A DNA stretch of 64,000 bases, from positions 496,001 through 560,000 of the forward strand of contig NZ_JAJVCN010000002.1 of NCBI RefSeq assembly GCF_021390435.2, given 5' to 3'. Position numbers and translations under genes: made by a program. Shown here piece after piece: positions 26,068 through 34,759 of this stretch. Within the stretch, counting starts at the first letter, position 1, and every line of letters starts with the position of its first letter. The notes beneath the pieces were generated by a model. It saw nothing but the letters and a program-made list of their open reading frames with translations. It was not told the DNA's origin and did not search any database. The DNA comes from Kibdelosporangium philippinense (GTDB lineage Bacteria > Actinomycetota > Actinomycetes > Mycobacteriales > Pseudonocardiaceae).

Positions 26068-26928
26068 TCAAGAGTTATCAAGCACCGAGATTTCCTCAGT
26101 AGTCAGCACAAGATCAACGGCCGCAGCGGAATCCTGGATGCTGGCCGGACGGGACGCACCCGGGATCGGGATCACCACCGGCGATTTGGCGAGCATCCAC
26201 GCCAGGCACACGCGCTGCGGGCTGACCTCACGCGCGGCACCTATCTCGGCGAACGCGGCGAACCGCGAACCAAGGTCGCCAGCCTTGCTGATCCCGCCGA
26301 ACGGGCTCCACGGCAGGAAGGCGATCCCCAGCTCGTCGCACAAATCCAGCTCAGGCTCGCTCGACCGGTATGCCGGGGAGAACTGGTTCTGCACGACGGT
26401 CAGCCTGCCGCCGAGGATCTCGTTCGCCTGCTTGATCTCGGCCGGGTTGAAGTTCGAGATGCCCGCGTACCGGATCTTGCCTTCGTCCAGCAGGTCACGC
26501 AGGGCGCCGAACGACTCGGCGATCGGTGTCCGCGGGTCCGGGCGGTGGAACTGGTAGAGCGCGATCGTCTCGACGCCGAGCCGCTTCAGCGACGCCTCAC
26601 ATGCCTGCTTGATGTACGCCGCGGTCCCGTTGAGGCCCCAGGTGCCGTCGGGGTTACGGGTGTGGCCGCCCTTGGTCGCGACCAGCACGTCTGATGTGTC
26701 GCCGCCGTAGGACGCCAGTGCCTTGGCGATCAGCGTCTCGTTGTGCCCGAAGTCCGTATTGCTGAGGCTGTACGCGTCCGCGCCGTCGATGAAGGTGACG
26801 CCCGCGTCCAGCGCCGCGTGAATCGTGGCGATCGAGCGCTGCTCGTCCGGCCGGCCCGCGATCGACATCGGCATTGTCCCGAGACCGATGGCGCTGACCT
26901 GCGTTTCGCCGATCCGACGGGTCCGCAT
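26068..26928 (-). CDS. aldo/keto reductase
   Basis: 286 residues from ATG 26928, chosen because AAAGGA precedes it; an in-frame start at 26988 would run into the LysR promoter region. The catalytic tetrad is visible: Asp and Tyr in DGADAYSLSN, Lys in LVATKGGH, His in LYQFHRPDP. NADPH-binding residues are in the C-terminal VVIPIPGASRPASIQDS. It reduces carbonyls with NADPH; the physiological substrate is unknown. It is divergent from a LysR regulator, the usual arrangement for regulator and target. Confidence 0.92.
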   Translation of the reverse strand: MRTRRIGETQVSAIGLGTMPMSIAGRPDEQRSIATIHAALDAGVTFIDGADAYSLSNTDFGHNETLIAKALASYGGDTSDVLVATKGGHTRNPDGTWGLNGTAAYIKQACEASLKRLGVETIALYQFHRPDPRTPIAESFGALRDLLDEGKIRYAGISNFNPAEIKQANEILGGRLTVVQNQFSPAYRSSEPELDLCDELGIAFLPWSPFGGISKAGDLGSRFAAFAEIGAAREVSPQRVCLAWMLAKSPVVIPIPGASRPASIQDSAAAVDLVLTTEEISVLDNS

Positions 26929-27020
26929 GGAAGATCCTTTCGCTCGCTGTGTGTTTCCAGCTTCGCGTGGCATTATTAATCTGTCCAACAGTAAAAACTG
27001 ATGCCATTCAGCAGTGCGGG

Positions 27021-27030
27021 TGATTAATCA
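27021..27030. promoter_or_regulatory. TGATTAATCA palindrome at the lysR start (candidate LysR site)
   Basis: A perfect 10-bp AT-rich palindrome whose last base is the first base of the lysR start codon. It lies in the 100-bp gap between the divergent aldo/keto reductase and LysR genes, a place where LysR proteins usually bind and autoregulate. The gap is AT-rich compared with its surroundings (CATTATTAATCTG at 26981-26993). Speculative. Confidence 0.4.
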
Positions 27031-27899
27031 TGGAACTTCGGCAGCTCGAGTACTTCGTCGCGGTCGCCGAGGAATGCCATTTCACCCGCGCGGCAAAGCG
27101 GATGCACGTGGCGCAGTCCGGGTTGTCCTCGGCAATCCGGTCGCTGGAGCGCGAGCTGGGGGCGTCACTGTTCATCAGAAGTACTCGGCAGGTCGAACTT
27201 ACGCCCGCGGGCCGTGCCCTGCTGGTCGAAGCGCGCCGGGCATTGAGCGCGACGGACGCCGCGCGCGACGCGGTCGCGGCCGTGCAGGGATTGATCCGCG
27301 GCAATCTGGCCGTAGGTTCGCTGCAATGTGTGCACGTGGTCAACGTTCCCCACGTGCTGGCCCGTTTTCACGCCGCGCACCCTGGCGTGGAGATCCAGTT
27401 GCGGCAAGGAGGTTCGCGGCACCTGATTGAGCAGGTGAAAACGGGCCGGTTGGACATTGCCTTGGTAGCAAAGCCATTGCGCCCGGCAGAGGATGTGCTG
27501 ATCCGCCCTTTGGCGAGCGAACCCCTTGTCCTTGCGTGTGGTTTGGCGCATCCACTGGCCAATCGGCCCGAAGTGTCACTATCCGACCTGATTGACGAGC
27601 CGTTTGTGGATTTCCAACCAGACTGGGGTTCGCGCGATCTGGTCGACTCGGTGGTCGGCGACCGGCGGATCGCGTTCGAGGTCAACGACGTGCATTCGCT
27701 GCTCGACCTGGTGACCTTCGGGCTCGGCGTCGCACTGGTGCCACAGTCCTTTTCGGTCAAGACCGACAAGGCCCAGTTCGTCGGCCTTGCCGAGGAAGTG
27801 CCCGCGTGGGAGACCGTCGCGGTCACCGCCGAGACGCCAAGCGCCGCGGCGACCGCGTTGCTCGACGCGGTCGCCGCAGCTCGGAGCGGGTCTTATTAG
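27030..27899 (+). CDS. LysR-family transcriptional regulator
   Basis: 289 residues. The N-terminal winged helix is typical (MELRQLEYFVAVAEECHFTRAAKRMHVAQSGLSSAIRSLERELG, with helix-turn-helix about residues 18-37). A C-terminal type 2 periplasmic-binding-like effector domain follows. Divergent from the aldo/keto reductase gene, which is its probable target. Its TAG stop interlocks with the TAA stop of the convergent lysozyme gene in TTAG (27896-27899). The effector is unknown. Confidence 0.93.
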   Translation: MELRQLEYFVAVAEECHFTRAAKRMHVAQSGLSSAIRSLERELGASLFIRSTRQVELTPAGRALLVEARRALSATDAARDAVAAVQGLIRGNLAVGSLQCVHVVNVPHVLARFHAAHPGVEIQLRQGGSRHLIEQVKTGRLDIALVAKPLRPAEDVLIRPLASEPLVLACGLAHPLANRPEVSLSDLIDEPFVDFQPDWGSRDLVDSVVGDRRIAFEVNDVHSLLDLVTFGLGVALVPQSFSVKTDKAQFVGLAEEVPAWETVAVTAETPSAAATALLDAVAAARSGSY

Positions 27900-28726
27900 C
27901 CGTTTGCCAGAGCCTGCAAACGGTCGTAGGCGCCGTTGAAGTAGTTCTGGTCGATCGGGGTTGACGTGTACTGCCAGAACGTCCAGACGCGCCAGTTGTA
28001 CGGCAGAGCGCCGACCGTTGACGCGTACCTGGCCACCCACAACGGGTTCGTGGACGAGAAGTCACCGTCAACGCACTGCGACCACCAGCTGGTGCTCGTG
28101 TAGATCACCGGCCAGCGTCCGGTACGCGCCTGGTACCGGTCGCTGAAGCTCTTGATCCACGCGGTCATCGCCGGTTTGGAAAGGTCGTAACACGTTGCGC
28201 CGTAAGGGTTGTACTCCATGTCCAACGCGCCTGGCAGTGTTTTGCCGTCGCGTGACCAGCCTCCGCCGTTGTTGACGAAGTAGTCCGCCTGAACCGCGCC
28301 GCTCGTCGCGTTCGGGATCGCGAAGTGATACGAGCCGCGGATCATGCCGATGTTGTAGGAACCGTTGTACTGCTGTGCGAAATAAGGGTTCTGGTAGTTG
28401 TTGCGCTCGGTCGCCTTGACGTACGCGAACCGCTTGCCCTGGTTCCACCAGTGCGCCCAGTCCACATTGCCCTGCCAGCCGCTGACGTCGATGCCGTGCA
28501 CGACGGCCTGGACATCGACGTCCTGTGGCACGAGCACCATCGGCTCGCTGCCTTCGTGCTTGGCGATCTGCGAGCCCATCGGATGGTCGTTCTCGGCGAT
28601 GTAGCGATCGGTCGGGTCAATCGGTTCTGGCCGTGCGCCCGCAGGTAAGGCGCTTGCCAGCAGAACAAAGGCGGACACCACTGCGGTCAGCAGGCGGCGG
28701 CCCCTTGTTAGTGCAGGGATCTTCAT
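27896..28726 (-). CDS. secreted GH25 lysozyme (N,O-acetylmuramidase type)
   Basis: 276 residues with a signal peptide (RGRRLLTAVVSAFVLLASALPAGA). A propeptide-like stretch follows to about residue 75, then a glycoside hydrolase 25 domain. Family motifs are HGIDVSGWQGNVDWAHW with the first acidic residue, FAYVKATER, the catalytic Asp-x-Glu in GALDMEYNPYG, and VWTFWQYTS. It cleaves the glycan of peptidoglycan outside the cell, for cell-wall remodelling or against other bacteria. It is transcribed divergently from the PAS-GGDEF-EAL gene, with a hairpin 24 bp upstream of its start codon. Confidence 0.93.
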   Translation of the reverse strand: MKIPALTRGRRLLTAVVSAFVLLASALPAGARPEPIDPTDRYIAENDHPMGSQIAKHEGSEPMVLVPQDVDVQAVVHGIDVSGWQGNVDWAHWWNQGKRFAYVKATERNNYQNPYFAQQYNGSYNIGMIRGSYHFAIPNATSGAVQADYFVNNGGGWSRDGKTLPGALDMEYNPYGATCYDLSKPAMTAWIKSFSDRYQARTGRWPVIYTSTSWWSQCVDGDFSSTNPLWVARYASTVGALPYNWRVWTFWQYTSTPIDQNYFNGAYDRLQALANG

Positions 28727-28750
28727 GGGGATGCCCTTTCCTTGCCCTCG

Positions 28751-28778
28751 CAGACGGCTAACTGAAAGTAGCCGTCTG
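28751..28778. promoter_or_regulatory. inverted repeat upstream of the lysozyme gene
   Basis: CAGACGGCTA (28751-28760) and TAGCCGTCTG (28769-28778) form a perfect 10-bp inverted repeat with an 8-base spacer. It lies 24 bp before the lysozyme start and 164 bp before the GGDEF-EAL start, in a 216-bp divergent gap. It may be an operator, or a 5'-leader hairpin of the lysozyme mRNA. The rest of the gap shows no gene. Confidence 0.6.
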
Positions 28779-28942
28779 AGTCAGGATTGTGAGCCTCTAA
28801 CTACCCATTTGTCACGCTTTGGTGTGAAAGAATCACTAGGCTTCACCAACTTGACAGTTGCGGGGCTGAGTACGTTCCTGTTCAAAGCCGGTAAGGTTGC
28901 CCTCGGCCGGCCAGTTGGATCGATCCTGCGAGTGGGCGAAGG

Positions 28943-31096
28943 ATGTGGACGGTGGAGAGCCCGAGCTGGCCCGCGGCCGAGGGGTCAGGCGGGTGTGAAC
29001 AATTCGCCCGACGATGGGCTGCGGCCGTCCGGAACACCAGTTATGTCGCTCTGGAGACCGAAGAGATCGTCGAGCGGCTGACCGAGTTCGGCAAAGTTCT
29101 GCTCGACGCGGCCTGCTCGGACACCTATGTCCAGGAGACCGTCGAGTGGATCGGCGTCGAGCTCGTCCGGATGCGTTTCATCGAAACCGAGTCGCTTGCG
29201 GCGTCCATTCGGGTGATTGGCGATGGACTGCCCGCGCTCGCCGGTTCGGCCGAACGGGCGATGGAACGGCTGCCGAAAATCCTTGCTTCACTCGTGACCG
29301 GATTCAACGAGGCCACAAGTGAACGCATTCTTGAAGATCAAGAATCGGATGTGGTCCGCTCCGCGGTGATGGACGCCCGCCGCGGCGCACACGCAGCGTT
29401 GCGAGCGAGCGAGGCCCGATTCCAGGCGGTCTTCCACGAAGCGGCGGTCGGTATCGGCATTTGCGACATGCGCGGCAATATCATCGACGCCAACCGGGCG
29501 ATGTCCGAACTGCTCGGCCTGCCGCTGGCCGAGCTGCGCGCGATGAACATCGAAGAGTTCTTCGAAAAGGACATGCCGGTCGAACTCCGCAAGGAGTACG
29601 ACGAGGCGATGGCCGGTCAGCGCGACGGCTACCAGATCGAGCGCAGGTTCCGCAGGCGTGACGGGGTCACGTTGCGCACCAACGTGAAAGTCTCCGTGGT
29701 CCGCGACGAAGCCGCCCGGCCGCAGTACCTCGTCGGCATGATCGAGGACATCACCGAGCGGCATACCTTGCAGCGCAGGCTTCGCCACGAAGCCACGCAC
29801 GATCCGTTGACCGGCCTGCCCAACCGCGCGCTGTTCCAGGAACGCCTCAACGAAGTCTTCGCCGCGGGTGAGGAAACCCGCGTCGGCCTGTGCTACCTGG
29901 ATGTCGACGGCTTCAAGGTGATCAACGACAGCCTCGGCCACGACGTCGGCGACCAGTTGCTTGTCGCGGTCGGCACCAGGCTCGGCGTGCTCGTGGACGG
30001 TCCCGACCGGATGGTCGCGCGGATGGGCGGCGACGAATTCGTTGTCCTGGTTCAGGATTGCGCGTCCATCAAGGAGCTCACCCTGCTGGCCGAGAAGATC
30101 CTGGCCGCATTGCGGGAACCGGTCCGGATCGGCGGCCACGACCTGACCGTGTCGGCGAGTATCGGCATCGTCGAGCGCCCATGCGAAGGCACAACGCCAG
30201 CGGACACCATGCGGGACGCGGATGTCACGTTGTACTGGGCGAAATCCGACGGCAAAGATCAATACGCGTGCTTCGACCCCGAGCGCAACGCACACGAGGT
30301 CGCCCGCTTCACGTTGTCGGCGCGGATGCCCGCCGCGCTGGAGCGCGAAGAGTTCTATGTGGACTACCAGCCGATCGTCCGGCTGCCCGACGGCGAGCTG
30401 CACGGCGTCGAGGCGCTGGTGCGCTGGCGTCACCCGGAGTTCGGCAAGCTCGGCCCCGACCGTTTCATCGGCCTTGCCGAGGAGACCGGACTGATCGTTC
30501 CGCTTGGCCGTTGGGTGCTGCGGACCGCGTGCGTCCAAGCCAAGGAATGGTGGGACCGGTTCGGCGATGAGGCGCCTTATGTCAGCGTCAACCTGGCCGT
30601 CCGGCAATGCCGTGACCCCGGTTTGGTCGACGACATCCGCAAGATCCTCGCGGACACCGGACTTCCGGCGCACCGGGTGCAACTCGAGCTCACTGAGAGC
30701 GCGATCATGGGCGCGACCGGCGAACCGCTCGAAATGCTGCGCACCCTTGTCGATCTTGGCTTGACCATCGCGATCGACGACTTCGGCACGGGTTATTCGA
30801 ACCTGGCGTACCTCAGGGTCCTTCCGGTCCGCACGCTCAAGATCGCCGGGTCGTTCCTCGAAGGCCTGCGTGACCCCGGCAACGCCAGCCTTGTCGACAC
30901 CCAGATCGTCCGGACCCTGGTCTCGCTGGCGCACCTGCTCGGCCTGACCGTGACGGCCGAAGGCGTCGAAACGACCGAGCAGGCCGATCGGCTGCGAAGG
31001 ATCGGTGCGGATTGCGCACAGGGCTGGCTCTACGCCAAGTCCGGCCCGCCATCGGAGATCGAACGCTGGCTCACCGCGGCCCGCGCCAACAGCTAG
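28943..31096 (+). CDS. PAS-GGDEF-EAL protein (c-di-GMP turnover)
   Basis: 717 residues. A helical N-terminal region of ~150 residues without a recognised domain precedes a PAS domain (about 155-272), a diguanylate cyclase GGDEF domain and an EAL phosphodiesterase domain. The GGDEF motif is intact (MGGDEFVVL, 362-366), but no RxxD inhibitory site lies just before it. The EAL domain keeps E490 (GVEALVRW), N550, ELTES, D612-D613 (DDFGTGYSN), K633 and E673 (EGVET). The usual LKID reads LKIA (A635), losing a conserved acidic residue. No membrane segment is obvious, so it is probably a cytosolic sensor. Its stop interlocks with the convergent secretion gene in CTAG. PAS-GGDEF-EAL proteins control development in Streptomyces. 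Confidence 0.93.
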   Translation: MWTVESPSWPAAEGSGGCEQFARRWAAAVRNTSYVALETEEIVERLTEFGKVLLDAACSDTYVQETVEWIGVELVRMRFIETESLAASIRVIGDGLPALAGSAERAMERLPKILASLVTGFNEATSERILEDQESDVVRSAVMDARRGAHAALRASEARFQAVFHEAAVGIGICDMRGNIIDANRAMSELLGLPLAELRAMNIEEFFEKDMPVELRKEYDEAMAGQRDGYQIERRFRRRDGVTLRTNVKVSVVRDEAARPQYLVGMIEDITERHTLQRRLRHEATHDPLTGLPNRALFQERLNEVFAAGEETRVGLCYLDVDGFKVINDSLGHDVGDQLLVAVGTRLGVLVDGPDRMVARMGGDEFVVLVQDCASIKELTLLAEKILAALREPVRIGGHDLTVSASIGIVERPCEGTTPADTMRDADVTLYWAKSDGKDQYACFDPERNAHEVARFTLSARMPAALEREEFYVDYQPIVRLPDGELHGVEALVRWRHPEFGKLGPDRFIGLAEETGLIVPLGRWVLRTACVQAKEWWDRFGDEAPYVSVNLAVRQCRDPGLVDDIRKILADTGLPAHRVQLELTESAIMGATGEPLEMLRTLVDLGLTIAIDDFGTGYSNLAYLRVLPVRTLKIAGSFLEGLRDPGNASLVDTQIVRTLVSLAHLLGLTVTAEGVETTEQADRLRRIGADCAQGWLYAKSGPPSEIERWLTAARANS

Positions 31097-31632
31097 TCCA
31101 CAAGGTGCTCGGCGGGAACGATCGCGCTCACTGGGCCAATCGGGTTAACCAGCAAAGGAAAACCGTCGAGCAATGGCGCGATGTCCCGTCCGGTGACCAG
31201 TCGCCAGCCCGGCCAAGTGTCTGGAACGTGCTCCTCGGAGGTGCAGACCGGCACGAACACCCGGCCTTCCGCGTCAGGGAAGCCGAGCACGTCGTACTCC
31301 TGCGCGGACCGCGCATAAAGCAGCAAAGTCGCGTCACGCAGGACCGGCGCCAACTCGGCAGCTTCCCGGTGACCCGTGCGGACCAGTTGCAGCAGCTCGT
31401 CGACCGGACCGGACGGTGCGGGCATCCGCAACGCCTGTGGTGACGGGCGGTAGCGCTCGTTGGGCTGGAAGTCCTCTTCGATCTCGCCTGCCGCGTCGAC
31501 CGGATAGGCGCCGACCACGCCCCACGGCGGTACGTCCGCATGGGATTCGAACAGTGGATCGATCACGTAAAGCCACGTGTTCGGGTTACTCTTCGCACTC
31601 GCCCGCATCTCGGGCGTGATGTCCGGCGGCAT
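31093..31632 (-). CDS. type VII secretion system-associated SseB-like protein
   Basis: 179 residues from ATG 31632 (MPPDITPEMRASAKSNPNTWLYVIDP); an in-frame start at 31755 would add 41 residues with no similarity to the family. The order WLYVIDPLFE, PPWGVVGAYPVD and NERYRPSPQAL, then an SseB-like C-terminal half (DATLLLYARSAQEYDVLGFPD and FPLLVNPIGP), matches actinobacterial type VII secretion-associated proteins of unknown function. It diverges from the PE-like/PPE/EspG genes across about 250 bp. That gap holds no gene but does hold a direct repeat CGGTAACGTC (31678-31687, 31692-31701). Confidence 0.78.
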   Translation of the reverse strand: MPPDITPEMRASAKSNPNTWLYVIDPLFESHADVPPWGVVGAYPVDAAGEIEEDFQPNERYRPSPQALRMPAPSGPVDELLQLVRTGHREAAELAPVLRDATLLLYARSAQEYDVLGFPDAEGRVFVPVCTSEEHVPDTWPGWRLVTGRDIAPLLDGFPLLVNPIGPVSAIVPAEHLVD

Positions 31633-31884
31633 TGGTGGATCGTAGGCTCGGTTCCGATCACACAGCGGAGCGGGGTTCGGTAACGTCCTGCCGGTAACGT
31701 CTCCTTCATGGGGCGCTACCAGGTGGGGATTCTGAGAGATCAGAAAAGCGCGCACGAGGTGACCGCATGATCATCGGTCACAAATTAACCGCACGAAGTT
31801 GCGAGGTTGCGGGAACCACTCCCGGACCAGATACATCAGAGCTAAAGTCATCGAGAACGCACTGGCAGATCAGGGAGACGCGCC

Positions 31885-32265
31885 GTGTTTGATGGTGGGG
31901 GGTCGTCGGCACCCAGCCCGACAGGATCGGGATCGACATTCGGACTACGAATCAACCCGACCGCGATTCCAGGTGCTTACCTCGCATTCCACGAAGCGGC
32001 ACGGGAAGTCAGGGACCTTGTCGCCAACCTGCAGCGGCTGTCGCAGCCGAACTGGGCCGGTGACCCGGTGAGCAAGACCACCGCGCAGCGGTTCGACACG
32101 GGTGACGGCACGACTGGCCGGATGGCCGCGATCAACACGCTTACCAAGTACGCCAACGAGTTGCAGAACTCCGGTGACGCGCTGAAGGAGGCTCACGACC
32201 GCTATATGGAGGTCGAGGGGGTCAACTCCGAACGGTGGCGTGGCCAGGGCTTCCAGGACGTCTGA
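31885..32265 (+). CDS. small ESX/type VII PE-like protein
   Basis: 126 residues from GTG 31885 with GGGAG upstream. The N-terminus is Gly/Ser/Pro-rich, followed by two helices (PGAYLAFHEAAREVRDLVANLQRL and TGRMAAINTLTKYANELQNSGDALKEAHDRYME) with a turn near NWAGDP. It has the size and two-helix plan of a PE-like or WXG100-like partner and precedes a PPE-type gene by 14 bp. Inference: the pair forms the four-helix heterodimer recognised by type VII secretion systems, with the downstream EspG protein as chaperone. Confidence 0.72.
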   Translation: MFDGGGSSAPSPTGSGSTFGLRINPTAIPGAYLAFHEAAREVRDLVANLQRLSQPNWAGDPVSKTTAQRFDTGDGTTGRMAAINTLTKYANELQNSGDALKEAHDRYMEVEGVNSERWRGQGFQDV

Positions 32266-32279
32266 GGGGGGATTACGCA

Positions 32280-33569
32280 ATGACCAGTGACATCAGGTGG
32301 AATGGCCTGGACCATCCACAGATTTACGCCATGATCAACGCGGGCCAGGGCCCGAACGCCTCGGACGCTCCGTCCCAGTTCTGGAAAATGCTCGAAGACG
32401 GTCTGAACAAGATCAGCGAGACGCTGCACTCCAAACTGGGCACGCTGGATGTGCACTGGCAGGGCATCTCGGCCGAGCAGGCTATTGCCGGGATGAACCC
32501 GCTCAAGGAATGGGCGAACAAATCCCAGACCGGCTCGAACGTGATGTACCAGTCCTTCGAGCTGCAGGGCACCTATGTCGGTGACGCCCGCAACGAGGTC
32601 CCACCGCCAAAGCAGGTCACCACGCCGGCGCCGTCCGGCTGGGCGATCGCGGGCGCGATCGGTGCCGCGATGACCGGCAACGCCGGTCCAGCCGCCGCCG
32701 TGGCCGCGCAGGCCGCCGACCACGAGTCGCAGGAGCGCGCTCAGGACGAGGCCGCGCGCAAAGCCGTGCAGGCGATGCAGAAGTACGAGAAGAGCAGCGA
32801 CTGGAACGCCGACACCCTCGGCCGTTTCGAAGACCCGCCGAAGCTCGTCGTCGAGACGCCGCCGCCCGCGCCTGGCATGAACCAGGACAGGGTCAACTCC
32901 AGCGGGATGTACAGCACCACTGGCGTGCACAACAACCAGGCGACCTCGACCAGTTCGGCGCATCACACACCGATCGGTGGGCAGACGAGCACGCCGCCGC
33001 CGAACGTGACGCCACAGTCGTACACGCCGCCGACGAACACGAACCCGAACAGCTTCACGCCGCCCGCGGCCTACACCTCGCCGCAGAACCACCAGCCTGG
33101 ATTGCCGCCGAAGGCGCCGATTCAGCCGCCGTACCAGCCCACGAGCCAAGGCCAGTTCGGTGGAGGCCCGTTCCTGCCTGCCGGTGGTCCTGGCCAGGGT
33201 GGTCCGAACAGCACCAGCGGTCCGCGTCCCGGTATCCCCGGTGGTGCGGGTCAGAGCGGTGCGGGTGGCGGCCGTGGTGGCATCGGCAACCCGAACGCCG
33301 GTTTCGGGCAGAACGCGTCGATGGCCGACGACGGCGCCAAGCGTGGCGGTAACCCGTTCATCCAGGAAGCTGCTGCACGCTCGGGCCCCGGTGGCACGGC
33401 GGCACAGGGCGGTCGTGGTGGCGCGGGCGGTGCGGCTCCTGGCGGCCGCGCGGATGGCGAAGGGGACACCGAGCACGAGACGCCGGACTACCTGATGGAA
33501 GCCGACGACATCTTCGGTGACGAGCGCATGATCGCGCCATCCGTGATCGGCGAGAAGCCGGAACAGTGA
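32280..33569 (+). CDS. PPE-like type VII secretion substrate with Gly/Pro-rich tail
   Basis: 429 residues from ATG 32280. The N-terminal helical domain (about 1-115) has the PPE-like WxG turn HWQGISAEQAI and a long second helix. A long Pro/Gly/Asn/Gln-rich low-complexity linker follows (about 175-380). It ends in a short acidic tail (PDYLMEADDIFGDERMIAPSVIGE) of a type often seen in pseudonocardial PPE proteins. No enzymatic domain was recognised. It is probably exported and may act at the cell wall. Its stop overlaps the espG start (GTGA), so the substrate and its chaperone are coupled. Confidence 0.8.
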   Translation: MTSDIRWNGLDHPQIYAMINAGQGPNASDAPSQFWKMLEDGLNKISETLHSKLGTLDVHWQGISAEQAIAGMNPLKEWANKSQTGSNVMYQSFELQGTYVGDARNEVPPPKQVTTPAPSGWAIAGAIGAAMTGNAGPAAAVAAQAADHESQERAQDEAARKAVQAMQKYEKSSDWNADTLGRFEDPPKLVVETPPPAPGMNQDRVNSSGMYSTTGVHNNQATSTSSAHHTPIGGQTSTPPPNVTPQSYTPPTNTNPNSFTPPAAYTSPQNHQPGLPPKAPIQPPYQPTSQGQFGGGPFLPAGGPGQGGPNSTSGPRPGIPGGAGQSGAGGGRGGIGNPNAGFGQNASMADDGAKRGGNPFIQEAAARSGPGGTAAQGGRGGAGGAAPGGRADGEGDTEHETPDYLMEADDIFGDERMIAPSVIGEKPEQ

Positions 33570-34372
33570 TAGATCTGGGCGCACCGGTGCAACCCAGGCC
33601 GATCACCATTTCGGCACTCGAGTTCGACGTGCTGTGGGAACACCTTGGTTTCGAGGACATGCCACTTGCCGTCAAGGTGCCCTCACCGGGCGCGACGTGG
33701 ACCGAGCGCAAGCAGCTGGTCGACCAGGCCTGGACCGCGCTGGAAAGCCGCGGTCTCGGCCGGTCGGTCGACATCGACCAGGGAATCGAGCGTGCGCTCG
33801 GCATCCTGGCCCGGCCCGACCGTGAGGTCGACGGCCGGACGTGGCTCGGCCGGAGTGTTCGTTTCCTCGCCGCCTCGCGCGAAGGGGAAGCGGTGCTCGC
33901 GATCCTGGCGGACAACTTCCTGACGCTGCACAGCGTGCCCGCGCAGTCGTTGCCGAGCGTGGCCACCGGGGTGTTGTCCCCGGTGCCCGCCGGTCCCGGC
34001 CAGTCGGTGAACGTCCGCACGGACGACTTCGAGACCGCCGCGAACAACGCTGGCGGGACCCAGAAGGGCTTCGAGCAGGCCCTGCGCAACCGTGGGATCA
34101 GGGAAGACGACGTACAGGCGCTGTCGACCATGATCAAGGACGTGGTGGCGACCGGGAACTTCGGCGCCGCCGCGCGGGACAAATGGGGCAAGCGGCACCG
34201 CGCCGAGCGCGTCGTCGCCTTCTTCGACACCGACGATGGCCGGTATGTCCAGGTCCGCAAACCGTCGACGGACGGCGCCTGGACCACGATCTCGCCGACC
34301 GACGCCCGCCGCCTCACCCACCAGGTCGAGCTGCTGCTCGGCGAGGTGGTCCGCGAAGCTGAGAGCAGATGA
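33566..34372 (+). CDS. EspG-family type VII secretion chaperone
   Basis: 268 residues from GTG 33566, overlapping the PPE stop. The N-terminal ITISALEFDVLWEHLGFEDMP and the C-terminal KRHRAERVVAFFDTDDGRYVQVRK with the final LTHQVELLLGEV helix match the EspG family. EspG binds the tip of PE-PPE dimers in the cytosol and delivers them to the secretion ATPase. No EccB/C/D/E or mycosin gene is in the window, so this is an orphan substrate-chaperone module. The sterol-carrier gene follows directly. Confidence 0.88.
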   Translation: MIDLGAPVQPRPITISALEFDVLWEHLGFEDMPLAVKVPSPGATWTERKQLVDQAWTALESRGLGRSVDIDQGIERALGILARPDREVDGRTWLGRSVRFLAASREGEAVLAILADNFLTLHSVPAQSLPSVATGVLSPVPAGPGQSVNVRTDDFETAANNAGGTQKGFEQALRNRGIREDDVQALSTMIKDVVATGNFGAAARDKWGKRHRAERVVAFFDTDDGRYVQVRKPSTDGAWTTISPTDARRLTHQVELLLGEVVREAESR

Positions 34373-34759
34373 GTGCCCCGCAAGCCCGTTGACCCGCACG
34401 AACTGCGCTCCGCTGTGGCCGCGGTGATGCCGTGGCTCGCCGGGGAAACAGACGAAACGCCCGCACGGCCCGTCCTCGCGGCGGCCGTGCGGGCCAGTTT
34501 GCGGACGCTTGAGCAAATAGCCCCCGGGCATACGGTCGAAGTCAGGGTGCCGCCGTTCGCGGCGATCCAGTGCGTCGCCGGTCCAAGGCACACCCGCGGC
34601 ACGCCGCCGAACGTGATCGAAACCGATTCACGGACCTGGCTCGAACTCGCGACCGGCTTGCTTTCGTGGGCTGATGCCGTCGAGTCCGCGCGTGTTTCGG
34701 CTTCCGGAACAAGGGCCGATCTCGCGGCCCTGCTGCCCATCGTCCGGGTGGGCGCGTAG
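34373..34759 (+). CDS. sterol carrier family protein (SCP-2-like)
   Basis: 128 residues starting at GTG 34373, immediately after the espG stop. The sequence (LRTLEQIAPGHTVEVRVPPFAAIQC and TDSRTWLELATGLLSWADAV) is typical of a small actinobacterial SCP-2-like family found upstream of purF in related genomes. In larger proteins the same fold binds lipids or maleylpyruvate-type substrates; here no ligand can be named. It is probably co-transcribed with espG, and 121 bp separates it from purF. Confidence 0.8.
   Translation: MPRKPVDPHELRSAVAAVMPWLAGETDETPARPVLAAAVRASLRTLEQIAPGHTVEVRVPPFAAIQCVAGPRHTRGTPPNVIETDSRTWLELATGLLSWADAVESARVSASGTRADLAALLPIVRVGA

Noticed and set aside
32202..33584. Long open frame antisense to the PPE gene (460 codons)
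   Set aside because: Composition is Arg/Val/Leu-rich with no domain, and the frame is a shadow of the GC-rich PPE gene on the other strand, which has clear family features and a start.
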